Both the position numbers and the translations under genes were made by a program. Positions 29,022 to 38,321 of a stretch of 64,000 bases of DNA are shown here, piece by piece. The stretch is from Planococcus wigleyi. GTDB taxonomy: Bacteria; Bacillota; Bacilli; Bacillales_A; Planococcaceae. Under the pieces are notes generated by a model. The model did no database searches, was not told the origin of the DNA, and saw only the letters and a list, made by a program, of their open reading frames with translations. Numbering within the stretch: the first letter of the stretch is position 1; each line of letters begins with the position of its first letter. The stretch spans positions 1-64,000 of the forward strand of contig NZ_JACSPU010000008.1 in NCBI RefSeq assembly GCF_014836985.1. Reading direction: 5' to 3'.

Positions 29022-30383
29022 ATGGCGCAGTTCGAAGAACTATTGGGCACTATCAGCGGTTACGTATGGGGACCACCTTTATTGATTTTATTAGTAGGTA
29101 CAGGAATTTTCTTAACAGTTCGTCTTGGTGTTCTCCAAGTCCGATTATTGCCTTATGCTTTGAAATTGGTTTTCACCAAAAATTCGGATACGACCTCTAA
29201 AGGGGATATCAGCCATTTCCAAGCATTATCAACCGCCATGGCTGCAACCGTAGGTACCGGTAATATCGTCGGTGTTGCAACAGCGGTCATCCTCGGTGGA
29301 CCGGGTGCTGTCTTCTGGATGTGGTTTTCTGCATTTTTCGGAATGGCCACCAAATACGGAGAGGCTGTATTGGCAGTCAAATACCGTGTTGTCGACGCTA
29401 AAGGCCAGATGGCTGGCGGACCGATGTATTACCTTGAGCACGGCTTGAAACAAAAGTGGTTGGCTGTTTTATTCGCCATCTTTGGTGCCATTGCGGCTTT
29501 CGGAATCGGCAACGGGACACAATCGAACTCAGTCGCTTCAGTCGTCCGCGATACATTCAGTGTTCCAACATGGATTACCGGAATCATTTTAACAATTTTC
29601 ACCGCCTTGGTTCTGCTTGGCGGAATTAAGAGCATCGGCCGCGTCACTTCGTTCTTCGTTCCTTTTATGGCGTTATTCTACATAATCGCAGGAATAATTA
29701 TTATGATTTTAAACATGGAACTGATTCCAGGTGCTTTTGCTACGATCTTCAGTGCGGCATTCACCGGTGAAGCTGCTGTTGGCGGTGCCATTGGTGCGGC
29801 TATCCGATATGGTGTAGCACGAGGCGTATTCTCCAACGAAGCGGGACTTGGGTCGGCGCCGATTGCTGCTGCTGCTGCAATCACGGATCTTCCAGGACGC
29901 CAGGCATTGGTTTCCATGACACAAGTACTCTTTGATACCATCATCATCTGTTCGATTACCGGTGTCACAATTGTCATGTCCGGCCTTTATACAGATAAAT
30001 CTCTTGAAGGTGCAGCTCTGACAACTGCAGCTTTTGAACAGTTCCTTGGAGGAGCTGGCCCAATTGTAGTAGCCATCGGATTGATTTTCTTTGCTTCTTC
30101 TACCATCATCGGCTGGTCTTACTATGGAGAGAAATGTTTCCAGTATTTATTCAAGAACCCGGCATTGCTGATCGTTTACCGCATCGCTTTCGTTTTGATG
30201 GTTTTCGTTGGCGCAACCGTTTCACTTGATGTCGTTTGGACTTTCTCTGATGTGATGAACGGCTTAATGGCCTTCCCTAACTTGATCGGACTTCTTGGCC
30301 TATCAGGCGTTATCGTCTATGAAACCAAGCGCATCATTGCTAAAATCAAGGAAGAAAAAGCCGCTGGACAAACTGGCAATTGA
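29022..30383 (+). CDS. Alanine/glycine:cation symporter (AGCS family)
   Basis: This 453-residue transporter has about 10-11 helices and the AGCS hallmarks GDISHFQALSTAMAATVGTGN, GGPGAVFWMW and FSNEAGLGSAPI. It would import alanine, glycine or a related amino acid with Na+. AlsT/YflA are B. subtilis relatives. A purine-rich AAAGGGGGA SD precedes the ATG. No riboswitch is visible in the 155 bp upstream. Confidence 0.92.
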   Translation: MAQFEELLGTISGYVWGPPLLILLVGTGIFLTVRLGVLQVRLLPYALKLVFTKNSDTTSKGDISHFQALSTAMAATVGTGNIVGVATAVILGGPGAVFWMWFSAFFGMATKYGEAVLAVKYRVVDAKGQMAGGPMYYLEHGLKQKWLAVLFAIFGAIAAFGIGNGTQSNSVASVVRDTFSVPTWITGIILTIFTALVLLGGIKSIGRVTSFFVPFMALFYIIAGIIIMILNMELIPGAFATIFSAAFTGEAAVGGAIGAAIRYGVARGVFSNEAGLGSAPIAAAAAITDLPGRQALVSMTQVLFDTIIICSITGVTIVMSGLYTDKSLEGAALTTAAFEQFLGGAGPIVVAIGLIFFASSTIIGWSYYGEKCFQYLFKNPALLIVYRIAFVLMVFVGATVSLDVVWTFSDVMNGLMAFPNLIGLLGLSGVIVYETKRIIAKIKEEKAAGQTGN

Positions 30384-30441
30384 CATTGCTTTTGAATAAT
30401 GAAATGATTAAGCATAACCACCCGAAAGGCAGGAGCTTATC

Positions 30442-30663
30442 ATGGACTTATCAAAACCGTCACCAGAAAACGTCAGCTTTATGATTGAAGAAATAAAATC
30501 AAAATTGCGTATGGTCAATGTGGATGCAATGAAAGCCGAACACTTCAACGCTTCCCAATACGAAGATTTGCATGAACTTTACGAAATGGTCGCGAACCGC
30601 GAAAAGTTCAGCACGAGTGAAATGCAGGCAATTGCAACCGAACTTGGTTCTTTACGCAAATAA
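30442..30663 (+). CDS. yfkK: YfkK family protein (DUF1128/UPF0435)
   Basis: This 73-residue helical protein matches UPF0435/YfkK ([20 protein letters not shown]; ends [18 protein letters not shown]). Function unknown. It follows the symporter by 58 bp and is closed by a strong terminator. Confidence 0.88.
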   Translation: MDLSKPSPENVSFMIEEIKSKLRMVNVDAMKAEHFNASQYEDLHELYEMVANREKFSTSEMQAIATELGSLRK

Positions 30664-30671
30664 GCAAGCAC

Positions 30672-30712
30672 AAAAAGACCCTGAAGGAAAAAATCCTTCA
30701 GGGCCTTTTTTT
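30672..30712 (+). terminator. Terminator of yfkK
   Basis: AAAAAGACCCTGAAGGA pairs with TCCTTCAGGGCCTTTTTTT. Confidence 0.85.
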
Positions 30713-30760
30713 ATGTTGCTGTAATTGCCTATGGGAGCAATACGATCATTTCATTTTTTA

Positions 30761-30881
30761 TTGTCCAGCTTCGGAAGCCAGGTTCTCGGGACATAAGCCA
30801 AACCGGCTGTGCGACATAAACACGTCGCTTCGCCGGTCTGTCTTATGCCTGTCGAACCTTTACGGCTTCCTCAGCTTTTCT
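30761..30881 (-). repeat. Palindromic repeat unit C2
   Basis: Read on the minus strand, it runs from AGAAAAGCTGAGGAAGCC to GGCTTCCGAAGCTGGACAA. Nested arms: GGAAGCC/GGCTTCC, GGTTC/GAACC, GGCATAAG/CTTATGTCC, ACCGGC/GCCGGT and GCGAC/GTCGC. Confidence 0.8.
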
Positions 30882-30884
30882 TTT

Positions 30885-31004
30885 TTGTCCAGCTTCGGCG
30901 ACCTGCTCCTCGGATCATAAGCTGCCCTTCCTGTGCGGCAAAAAACGCCGCTTCGGAAGGACAGCTTATGTCAGTCGGAGCATAACGGTCGCCTCAGCTT
31001 TTCT
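30885..31004 (-). repeat. Palindromic repeat unit C1, overlapping the methyltransferase stop codon
   Basis: Read on the minus strand, it runs from AGAAAAGCTGAGGCGACC to GGTCGCCGAAGCTGGACAA. Arms: GGCGACC/GGTCGCC, TGCTCC/GGAGCA, CATAAGCTG/CAGCTTATG, CCTTCC/GGAAGG and GCGGC/GCCGC. The TGA of the left end (AAAGCTGA) is the actual stop codon of the upstream methyltransferase. Confidence 0.82.
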
Positions 31005-31980
31005 TTTCATACTGCACAATGTACCAGCCGCCTTCTTTTATGACGGTTTGGATGCTAAGCAACTCGAGTCCTGCCTGCTCGCCCCATTCTGCCATTTCTT
31101 CGCGCGTCGGCAACCGGTAGAGGTTGTCGAAAGATGAGAAAAAACTATTGAAAACATTGGCAAATGGTGGGCTGTCGCTGTCTCCAGCGATAGGTGTCAC
31201 AACTGACAGAATACCTTGGTCTTTGATCCAGCTGGCCAGTTCAGTAAAAAGGTCCTGGCGCTTTCCGAGGTCGATATAGTGGATGACATTGTTCATCATA
31301 ACCATGCCTTGCTGCTCTGATGGTTTGTAATCCCATAGATCGGCATTTTCAATAGAAATATTATTATTTTCTTTCGTCAAGGCTTTCGCTACTTCCGTTA
31401 CAGATGGACTGATTTCAATTCCAGTGAAGTGGGTGTCGGGGAAACGTTCTGCAAGCTTTTTGATGTATCCGCCTTCTCCACAGCCAATATCCAGCACCGA
31501 GTCGATATTTTGGCCTTTCAGGCGTCTGGACATTTTCGGCAGAGCTAATACTTCCAGCAACCTGCTTGTTTCAGCTACAGTCGGAGCGTGTTTTTCTTCA
31601 TCAAAATGAAGGCGTTCCTGCTTGCGCATCATCTCTGGGTAATTCAGCAAGGTCGGGATATGCAACTCCATCATTTCCTTTAGCAGAACACCCGAGGAAT
31701 TGTTGCCCTTCGGTTTCGGCAGCTTCCATGCATTCCAGGTTTTATATCGGTTTCTACCGGCTTCTTTGAGATGGCCGATCGAGACGCCAACATTCACCCA
31801 CTGGTTCAATAAATCTTCGTCCAATTGCAGCGCATCGGCTACATCATATTGAGACATAGGGCGATCGAAGGCTTTAAACAAATCAAGCTCATATCCGACG
31901 TATGCATGCCAACTATATAAAAAAGGTTCATTTCGTTTCATGTACATTCTTGCTTTAAACATCTTCATGACATCGATCAT
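30994..31980 (-). CDS. Class I SAM-dependent methyltransferase
   Basis: This 328-residue protein has an N-terminal helical/winged-helix-like domain (about 1-130; MSQYDVADALQLDEDLLNQWV), as in small-molecule O-methyltransferases. A Rossmann SAM domain follows with VLDIGCGEGG (motif I) and the acidic loop FTGIEIS. Substrate unknown. Its ATG overlaps the stop of the flavin monooxygenase upstream (ATGA), so the two are translationally coupled and probably act on the same compound. The last codons KKS-stop are encoded within repeat unit C1. Confidence 0.82.
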   Translation of the reverse strand: MIDVMKMFKARMYMKRNEPFLYSWHAYVGYELDLFKAFDRPMSQYDVADALQLDEDLLNQWVNVGVSIGHLKEAGRNRYKTWNAWKLPKPKGNNSSGVLLKEMMELHIPTLLNYPEMMRKQERLHFDEEKHAPTVAETSRLLEVLALPKMSRRLKGQNIDSVLDIGCGEGGYIKKLAERFPDTHFTGIEISPSVTEVAKALTKENNNISIENADLWDYKPSEQQGMVMMNNVIHYIDLGKRQDLFTELASWIKDQGILSVVTPIAGDSDSPPFANVFNSFFSSFDNLYRLPTREEMAEWGEQAGLELLSIQTVIKEGGWYIVQYEKKS

Positions 31981-33293
31981 CTGAGTCCCTCCGCTTTCCA
32001 TGGGTAATCTTCTTCTGGTGTATAATACTTTAATTCTTTTGTGTCTTTTGTTAAATCTTTTATGCGGACGGGCATGATGCCTCCTTGTATGAAACGATCT
32101 CGAACGTTTTCTTTCCACATCCCAAGGCCCGAAACATTCAACATTTGCTTAAAATGAAGAATTGGGTCTTCTTCCATGCGCTCGAAAGTCCGTTGGCGGA
32201 TGTAGCTGACCGGTTTAAATGGAAAAGAATAGGCCAAAGCTGCCAAGTGGCTGAGTTGTATCACATGGTCTGCACGCTTATAGCGGACGGTTTCGTACCA
32301 CTTTAAATTGCTTTCGTCTTTTTTTTCTTCTTTGAACATATCTGCGGTTAATTCGCCTAGTATATCCGCATCTTGTATAGCCATATTCATGCCTTCTCCG
32401 GCCATTGGATGGACAGCGTGGCTAGCGTCACCGATGATAGCTTTATTGCCTTTCACATATGAATCCGCATGATACATTACCGGAATCATCAACTGGATTT
32501 TCTTCCAATCCGTCAATTGCTGGACATAACCATCTACCGCAGGCGCTAAATCCGTGTACAGTTTATGGAAATGGCTGATTGGCTTTTCCTTGAGTTCTTT
32601 ATAATCGCCTGGCGGTATCAAGTAAACACTTCGCACCTGACTATCAGGCAGCGGGAAAAGCCCCAGAAAACGGTTGTATGTAGAAATGATTTGACCGTCT
32701 GTAAAATTTTCAGCACGCGGAAACGTCACCGTCAGAAAATGATGATTGTAGGTGGTCTGTTTTACTTCAATTTCCATGGCTTTCCTAGTGACTGACGAAC
32801 GCCCTTCAGCACCGAAGAAAAATTCCGCCTCCACTTCAAACTTTTCGGTTCCTTTTTGAAGCAACGCTGTATTTTCTCCGTATCCTTTGCAGGCCGTTCC
32901 TTTGAGATAATGAAAGTTTTCATATTCACAGGCAGCTTTTAAAATAACAGACTTCAATTCCTCATGATGCATCATATAAGCTGCACTGTACTTGCCGGGC
33001 AACACGCTATAATCCATAAATGCCTGGTCCTTTACTTGGAGAGAACTTGAAAGTTCCAGCATGTCCAAAACTTTAATTTCATTAGAGCGATCACATATTT
33101 TCTTATATACTCCAAGGCTGTCGAATATCTGCATACTTTTCGGCTGCAGCAGTTCCCCTTTATAGGTAGGTGCTTTTACAGCCATCCGTTCGGCGAGAAC
33201 CACATCGATTCCACGCTGCACCAATTTCAGTGCAAGTGTCAATCCACCGATTCCACCCCCGCCGATGAATACATCAGTTTTCATGTGCTTCAT
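31977..33293 (-). CDS. FAD-dependent (group A) monooxygenase
   Basis: This 438-residue flavoprotein has the N-terminal dinucleotide motif GGGGIGGLTLALKL and the C-terminal FAD-ribose motif IGDASHAVHPMAGEGMNMAI. Both are typical of the UbiH/p-hydroxybenzoate hydroxylase class, which hydroxylates aromatic or polyprenyl compounds. Substrate unknown. Two closely spaced starts, ATG 33293 and ATG 33284, follow AAGGAG/AAGGGG. Coupled to the downstream methyltransferase, it forms a two-gene hydroxylation-methylation cassette. Confidence 0.82.
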   Translation of the reverse strand: MKHMKTDVFIGGGGIGGLTLALKLVQRGIDVVLAERMAVKAPTYKGELLQPKSMQIFDSLGVYKKICDRSNEIKVLDMLELSSSLQVKDQAFMDYSVLPGKYSAAYMMHHEELKSVILKAACEYENFHYLKGTACKGYGENTALLQKGTEKFEVEAEFFFGAEGRSSVTRKAMEIEVKQTTYNHHFLTVTFPRAENFTDGQIISTYNRFLGLFPLPDSQVRSVYLIPPGDYKELKEKPISHFHKLYTDLAPAVDGYVQQLTDWKKIQLMIPVMYHADSYVKGNKAIIGDASHAVHPMAGEGMNMAIQDADILGELTADMFKEEKKDESNLKWYETVRYKRADHVIQLSHLAALAYSFPFKPVSYIRQRTFERMEEDPILHFKQMLNVSGLGMWKENVRDRFIQGGIMPVRIKDLTKDTKELKYYTPEEDYPWKAEGLR

Positions 33294-33352
33294 CCCCTTC
33301 TTTCTCCTTACCCTACCTTTAGGATAGTGAAAACCCAATAAACCTCCCCAAT

Positions 33353-33383
33353 AAAAAAAGAAGTCCACGAATGGACTTCTTTT
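33353..33383. terminator. Terminator of psuG
   Basis: AAGAAGTCCA, CGAA-type loop and TGGACTTCTTTT with A/T tracts on both sides. It lies between the monooxygenase start and the psuG stop on the minus strand. Confidence 0.78.
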
Positions 33384-33395
33384 CACAATTTATTC

Positions 33396-34307
33396 TTAAA
33401 GTTTATTGTAAGCGACCGCAAGTTCGGCTCCGACTTTTGCATTATGCTTGACCAGTTCGATATTCGCGACCAAACTCTTGCCTTCCGTCAATTCCTTGAC
33501 TTTCCCTAATAGGAAAGGCGTGACTTCTTTTCCGGAAATGCCATTTTCATTCGCTTCAGTCATGGCTTGAGTGATGATGCCATTGATGAATGAGTCTTCC
33601 AGTGCATGTTCAGCTGGAATCGGGTTGGCGATTACCGCTCCGCCTGTAATGCCCAGATCCCATTTTGCTTTCAGCACTTCAGCCAGTTCAGCAGCATCAT
33701 CACTGCGGAATGTCAGATCAAAGCCGCTTGAGCGTGTGTAGAATGCCGGCATATCGTCTGTTTGATAGCCGATGACTGGAACCCCTTTTGTTTCCAGGTA
33801 TTCCAACGTCAAGCCGATATCCAAAATGGATTTTGCGCCTGCACAAACAACAGCCACTCCTGTGTTCGAAAGTTCTTCCAAGTCAGCTGAGATGTCCATG
33901 GTCGTCTCAGCGCCCCTGTGCACCCCGCCTATGCCGCCTGTTGCGAAAACACGGATGCCTGCAAGTTCTGCACAAATCATCGTTGCAGCGACAGTTGTAG
34001 CACCGATTTTTTTCGTGGCGATCAATTGGCCGATATCTCTTCTTGATACTTTTGAAACGCCTGGGCTATTGCCAAGCACTTCCAGTTCTTCATCAGACAA
34101 ACCGATTTTGATTTTGCCGTCCATAATGGCGATTGTTGCAGGAACTGCACCATTATCACGGATAATCTGTTCTACCACGCGTGCCGTTTCCACGTTCTGG
34201 GGATAAGGCATACCGTGTGAAATGATCGTCGATTCGAGTGCCACGATCGGCTTTTTGTCCTCCATTGCTTGTTGTACTTCAGTTGAATAAGAAATCATTG
34301 ATGTCAT
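33396..34307 (-). CDS. psuG: Pseudouridine-5'-phosphate glycosidase PsuG
   Basis: This 303-residue enzyme splits pseudouridine 5'-phosphate into uracil and ribose 5-phosphate. Family motifs [36 protein letters not shown] and [17 protein letters not shown] are intact. The ATG overlaps the psuK stop (ATGA) with GGAGGA 6 nt upstream, so it is coupled to the kinase. It forms the classical two-step pseudouridine salvage pathway. Confidence 0.94.
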   Translation of the reverse strand: MTSMISYSTEVQQAMEDKKPIVALESTIISHGMPYPQNVETARVVEQIIRDNGAVPATIAIMDGKIKIGLSDEELEVLGNSPGVSKVSRRDIGQLIATKKIGATTVAATMICAELAGIRVFATGGIGGVHRGAETTMDISADLEELSNTGVAVVCAGAKSILDIGLTLEYLETKGVPVIGYQTDDMPAFYTRSSGFDLTFRSDDAAELAEVLKAKWDLGITGGAVIANPIPAEHALEDSFINGIITQAMTEANENGISGKEVTPFLLGKVKELTEGKSLVANIELVKHNAKVGAELAVAYNKL

Positions 34308-35398
34308 TGTAATTCCTCCAGTTCTTTTTGTAGTTGTACTGCTGTCAATTCTCGTCTTACAGTCGCATTGCTTTCGAGCGTTTTTGCCGCATTCACCATT
34401 CCTGAATGGATAACGGATTCAAATTCCTTCCCACTCATTACACTGTGGACAATGGCGCTGGAAAATGCATCTCCTGCACCGGTCACATCAATGACCTGGT
34501 CGACTTGCATCGCCTGGTAATGTGTGATGCCGTCTGCATTTCCGGCTACGGCTCCTTCTTTTCCACCGGTGATGACAACTGCTTCCGCACCTTGGCTCAG
34601 CAGCTGTTCAACAGCCTGATGCCAATCCTCCATGGAATTGATGGGCATCTGCAAATGCCTGCTTGCTTCATCGCGGTTAAGAATCAGCCAGCTGATGCCG
34701 GCCAAATCTGTTCCGAGCCTGTCCATTTTTGGAGCAGAAACCGGAATGACTGCCAGTGGAATGTTATTGATGAAGGCCAACTGACGAACATATTCCACCG
34801 TTTCCACTGGACAATTCAAATCGATCACCAGAAAGGCAGATGATAATAAAACACTGTCATTTTTAGCAATATAGCTTGGCGTCAGAGAGTCATAGATTTT
34901 CATGTCCGCCATTGCCAGCAGCATTTCGCCGTCCGGTTCCAAAATCGCTGTATAGGTTCCAGTTGACAATCCGTCGACTGCTTTTGTCATTTCAGTCGAC
35001 ATGAATTGGCTGGAAGCGGTTTCGATTAAGTTCCATTCCGGATCATTTCCCACAATCGACAATAGCTTGACTGAATGGCCGAGGCGCCCCAAATTTTCCG
35101 CGACGTTTCTGGCTACTCCACCGACGCTGCCGGAAACGGAAGCCGGATTGGATGTTCCCATCTGCGCGGGACGTTCCATCAGGAATTTTCTGTCGACATT
35201 TGCCCCGCCGATGCAAATGACCGTCTGTTCTTCGGGCAGTACGTAAGCGCGGCCTAAGATTTTCCCTTGACGCATGAGATTGGAAATGAAATTGGCCAGT
35301 GATGGCCTGGACATGTTTAGGCGTTCTGCCATTTCCTGTTGAGATAGATACGGGTTGCGCCGGATCAATTCAAGCACTTCCACTTCTTTCTGATTCAT
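34304..35398 (-). CDS. psuK: Pseudouridine kinase PsuK with N-terminal winged helix
   Basis: This 364-residue protein joins a MarR/Lrp-like winged helix (residues 1-57; [25 protein letters not shown]) to a PfkB-family sugar kinase. The kinase domain has the ATP/anion-hole motif [14 protein letters not shown]. The kinase phosphorylates pseudouridine for PsuG. The DNA-binding domain suggests that the enzyme regulates its own operon, and palindromes lie around the promoter. The ATG at 35398 is 6 nt after GGAGGT. Confidence 0.9.
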   Translation of the reverse strand: MNQKEVEVLELIRRNPYLSQQEMAERLNMSRPSLANFISNLMRQGKILGRAYVLPEEQTVICIGGANVDRKFLMERPAQMGTSNPASVSGSVGGVARNVAENLGRLGHSVKLLSIVGNDPEWNLIETASSQFMSTEMTKAVDGLSTGTYTAILEPDGEMLLAMADMKIYDSLTPSYIAKNDSVLLSSAFLVIDLNCPVETVEYVRQLAFINNIPLAVIPVSAPKMDRLGTDLAGISWLILNRDEASRHLQMPINSMEDWHQAVEQLLSQGAEAVVITGGKEGAVAGNADGITHYQAMQVDQVIDVTGAGDAFSSAIVHSVMSGKEFESVIHSGMVNAAKTLESNATVRRELTAVQLQKELEELQ

Positions 35399-35414
35399 AA
35401 TCACACCTCCACTC

Positions 35415-35426
35415 AAACATTTGTTT
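35415..35426. promoter_or_regulatory. Candidate operator at the psuKG transcription start
   Basis: AAACATTTGTTT, a palindrome with a 2-bp centre, lies between the psuK -10 box and the SD, where a repressor would block initiation. Assignment to PsuK itself is inference. Confidence 0.4.
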
Positions 35427-35428
35427 AA

Positions 35429-35457
35429 ATCATAAACTTTTATAACAGAAAATGCAA
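35429..35457 (-). promoter_or_regulatory. Promoter of psuK-psuG
   Basis: On the minus strand: TTGCAT (35452-35457), 17 bp, TATGAT (35429-35434), about 30 bp before the psuK start. Confidence 0.65.
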
Positions 35458-35459
35458 GC

Positions 35460-35471
35460 GAAATATATTTC
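35460..35471. promoter_or_regulatory. Perfect palindrome GAAATATATTTC in the psuK/aminopeptidase divergent region
   Basis: A perfect 12-bp palindrome sits just upstream of the psuK -35 and about 20 bp upstream of the aminopeptidase -35, in a shared regulatory region. The binding protein is unknown. Confidence 0.35.
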
Positions 35472-35489
35472 GTATATCGTTATAAATCA

Positions 35490-35519
35490 TTGCAGGCAGT
35501 TACAGAAAATTGCTACTAT
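35490..35519 (+). promoter_or_regulatory. Promoter of the first M29 aminopeptidase gene
   Basis: TTGCAG (35490-35495), 18 bp, TACTAT (35514-35519), 26 bp before the TTG start codon. Confidence 0.5.
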
Positions 35520-35545
35520 AGAAAGAGATGAGAGGAGAGATTTAT

Positions 35546-36778
35546 TTGACATCTTTTAATGAAAAATTATCCCGCTATGCTGAACTGGCGGTAAAAGTAG
35601 GAGTAAATATTCAACCCGGACAGCCGCTTTATATCGCCGCTTCCATTGATGCAGCACCTTTGGTCCGTTTAATTACCCAAAAGGCCTATGAAACCGGAGC
35701 GAAACAAGTTTTTGTAGACTGGAACGACGATACGATCTCTCGCCTGCGCTTTGAATTAGCGCCGGAAGATTCGTTCTCTGATTTCCCAGCATGGAAAGTA
35801 CAGGAACGCGAGCAATTGGCAGAGCAAGGCGCTGCTTTCATCAGCGTGGTGTCTCAAAGCCCTGACCTATTGACTGGCATTGACTCAAAGCGCATTGCTG
35901 CTTCACAAAAAGCAACTGGACAGGCTTTGAGCAAATACCGCCAATATGTTCAATCTGATAAAATCAGCTGGACCGTTATCGCAGCCCCTTCTGAAAAATG
36001 GGCAGCTAAAGTGTTTCCAGATGTACCGGCTGACCAACAAATCGACAAACTTTGGGATGCTATTTTCAAAGCTGTACGTGCTGATCTTGATCAACCGATT
36101 GAGGCTTGGACAGAACATGACCGCTTGCTGCACACCAAAGTCGATTATCTGAACGGCAAAAAATATGCAAAACTTCACTATACGTCACCTAAAACTGACT
36201 TGGAAGTTGCTCTTCCAGAAGGCCATCTATGGTGTGGAGCCGGCTCAATCAACGAAAAAGGCGATTCTTTCATGGCGAATATGCCAACCGAAGAAGTCTT
36301 TACTGTACCGCATAAAACAGGCGTAAATGGCTATGTTTCCAGTACAAAGCCCCTAAGCTATGGCGGCAATATTATTGATGACTTTAAAGTAACATTCGAA
36401 AATGGAAAAATCGTTGATGTAACAGCTGCACATGGCGAAGATGTCCTGAAGCAATTGGTTGCTACTGATGAAGGTTCTCATTTCCTTGGTGAAGTTGCAT
36501 TAGTTCCACATCAATCGCCAATTTCCGATTCAAATATTTTATTCTACAACACGTTGTTCGACGAAAATGCCTCCAACCATTTTGCTATCGGCAGCGCTTA
36601 TGCTTTCTGTATCGAAGGCGGCAAAACCATGTCTCAGGAAGAACTATTGAAAAACGGCCTAAACCAAAGTATTACCCATGTCGATTTCATGGTAGGCTCG
36701 TCTGAAATGGACATTGATGGTATCCTGGAAGATGGCAGCCGCGAACCGATTTTCCGCGGTGGCAACTGGGCTTTCTAA
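35546..36778 (+). CDS. ampS: M29 family aminopeptidase (AmpS/PepS type), paralogue 1
   Basis: This 410-residue metallo-aminopeptidase of peptidase family M29 uses cobalt, zinc or magnesium. It carries the family metal-site segments MPTEEVFTVP, LGEVALVPHQSPIS, NTLFDENASNHFAIG and the C-terminal HVDFMVGSSEMDIDG. The start is TTG at 35546, 8 nt after GGAG, and matches the N-terminus of its paralogue at 47345-48574. An ATG six codons upstream has no SD. Both paralogues end FRxGNWAF. Confidence 0.9.
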   Translation: MTSFNEKLSRYAELAVKVGVNIQPGQPLYIAASIDAAPLVRLITQKAYETGAKQVFVDWNDDTISRLRFELAPEDSFSDFPAWKVQEREQLAEQGAAFISVVSQSPDLLTGIDSKRIAASQKATGQALSKYRQYVQSDKISWTVIAAPSEKWAAKVFPDVPADQQIDKLWDAIFKAVRADLDQPIEAWTEHDRLLHTKVDYLNGKKYAKLHYTSPKTDLEVALPEGHLWCGAGSINEKGDSFMANMPTEEVFTVPHKTGVNGYVSSTKPLSYGGNIIDDFKVTFENGKIVDVTAAHGEDVLKQLVATDEGSHFLGEVALVPHQSPISDSNILFYNTLFDENASNHFAIGSAYAFCIEGGKTMSQEELLKNGLNQSITHVDFMVGSSEMDIDGILEDGSREPIFRGGNWAF

Positions 36779-36863
36779 GTCTCGATAATTCGACACTTAT
36801 TTTTTAGACCAGAATCATGTATACTTAATATTGATAATTACAGTTTAGAGAGGAGTTATCATT

Positions 36864-37004
36864 ATGTTTTATGACATTACTGTCGTACTCGGCTTCATGG
36901 CCGTAATTTTCATGTTTTTCTTTACACTTCTCCATTTCCTTGGAAAAGAGCTTCACACGCACGATGCAGAGCACGTAGATCCAACGCCTGAAAAAAAATA
37001 CTGA
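36864..37004 (+). CDS. Small single-pass membrane protein (46 aa), His-rich tail
   Basis: This 46-residue ORF has a good SD (AGAGAGGAG, 8 nt before ATG) and its own terminator. Residues 5-27 form one hydrophobic helix (ITVVLGFMAVIFMFFFTLLHF). The cytoplasmic tail contains HTHDAEH and ends in KKY. It is probably a real gene; I cannot assign a function. A TATACT -10-like box lies at about 36820. Confidence 0.65.
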   Translation: MFYDITVVLGFMAVIFMFFFTLLHFLGKELHTHDAEHVDPTPEKKY

Positions 37005-37010
37005 GCGATA

Positions 37011-37041
37011 AAAACCGGCTTCTTCTCTGAAGCCGGTTTTT
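37011..37041 (+). terminator. Terminator of the 46-aa protein gene
   Basis: AAAACCGGCTTC, 6-nt loop, GAAGCCGGTTTTT directly after the stop. Confidence 0.85.
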
Positions 37042-37187
37042 ATGTTACTCACACTAAAAGCACTATCAAATGTACGTGTTCTATCTAATTTCCATGCTCT
37101 TTAGGTCCCTTCTGCTCTTCCACTCCACAGCTCGTAATGGTAAAATCCGAACTAGTTAGCGTCTTTATTCATAGGAGGAATTCACGT

Positions 37188-38195
37188 ATGTTTTCTGCAA
37201 TAGATATTGGTATCGATTTAGGAACTGCAAATATACTCGTTTACACAAAAACAAAAGGCATTATCGTCAATGAACCTTCTGTTGTCGCCTTGGATGCAAG
37301 GACTCGTGCGGTGCTGGCGATCGGCACTGAAGCGAAAGCTATGCTTGGCAAAGCACCTGATTCCATCCTGGTGATCCGCCCATTGAAAGACGGCGTCATC
37401 GCCGACTCTGATGCCACTCTTGATCTGCTGAAAGCGGTCATGCAAAGAGCGGCCAAACAACTTGGAAGTGCTTATCGCAAACCCAATGTGATGGTCTGTA
37501 CCCCTTCCGGTGCCACTAAAGTTGAGCGCCGCGCTATCCACGACGCAGTGAAACAGAGCGGCGCCAAAACCGTTCACTTAATTGAAGAAACTGTAGCTGC
37601 TGCAATAGGCGCGGAACTTCCAATCAGCGAACCGGTAGCGAGCGTTATTGTAGATATTGGCGGCGGTACTACAGAAGTGGGAATCATTTCATTTGGCGGG
37701 GTGGTTTCTTCCAACACCGTTAAAGTTGCGGGCGACCGCATGGATGAAGATATTATCCAGTATGTCCGCAAACAGTACAACGTATTGATCGGTGAACGCA
37801 CTGCTGAAAATATAAAAATGGAAATCGGCTATGCTCCTGTTCCCCATGAAACAGAGAACATGGAAATCCGCGGCCGTGACATCATGACCGGCTTGCCGAA
37901 AACCATTACACTCAGCTCTCTTGAAACACAAGAAGCGCTGAAAGAATCTTTATCCGCCATTTTGGAATGCATCCGCGCAACACTGGAGAATTGTCCAGCT
38001 GAACTGTCGGGTGACATGGTTGACCAAGGCGTTGTCATTTCAGGCGGTGGTGCTTTATTGAAAGGCATGCAGGAATGGCTTTCAAAAGAAATCTCAGTGC
38101 CCGTCCATATTGCACCACAACCACTGGAATCAGTCGCCATCGGAACAGGACTGTCGCTGAACATGATTAAGCAGTTAGAGAAAATGTCGCGTTAA
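37188..38195 (+). CDS. mreBH: Rod shape-determining protein MreBH (MreB family actin)
   Basis: This 335-residue bacterial actin has phosphate-1 [13 protein letters not shown], phosphate-2 [13 protein letters not shown] and the adenosine motif [13 protein letters not shown]. It is monocistronic, not linked to mreCD or spoIIID. Its sequence ([34 protein letters not shown]) fits MreBH better than MreB or Mbl. It organises peripheral wall synthesis at the membrane. The ATG at 37188 is 9 nt after AGGAGG. Two palindromic repeat units follow the stop codon. Confidence 0.88.
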   Translation: MFSAIDIGIDLGTANILVYTKTKGIIVNEPSVVALDARTRAVLAIGTEAKAMLGKAPDSILVIRPLKDGVIADSDATLDLLKAVMQRAAKQLGSAYRKPNVMVCTPSGATKVERRAIHDAVKQSGAKTVHLIEETVAAAIGAELPISEPVASVIVDIGGGTTEVGIISFGGVVSSNTVKVAGDRMDEDIIQYVRKQYNVLIGERTAENIKMEIGYAPVPHETENMEIRGRDIMTGLPKTITLSSLETQEALKESLSAILECIRATLENCPAELSGDMVDQGVVISGGGALLKGMQEWLSKEISVPVHIAPQPLESVAIGTGLSLNMIKQLEKMSR

Positions 38196-38198
38196 TAT

Positions 38199-38319
38199 AG
38201 AAAAGCGGAAGCAGCCGTTTTGCCACGACAAGCGCTGGAAGCCTTACCGGTAATGGCGGTCTTTGCCATTGCTGGTAAGGCTGAAGCGACTCGAGGGGCT
38301 GGCTGCTGGAGCTGGACAC
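38199..38319 (+). repeat. Palindromic repeat unit B1
   Basis: It starts AGAAAAGCGGAAGCAGCC and ends GGCTGCTGGAGCTGGACA. The core stem GCCTTACCGGTAATGGC pairs fully (17 bp, two G-U) with GCCATTGCTGGTAAGGC. Starts 4 bp after the mreBH stop. Confidence 0.8.
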
Positions 38320-38321
38320 TA

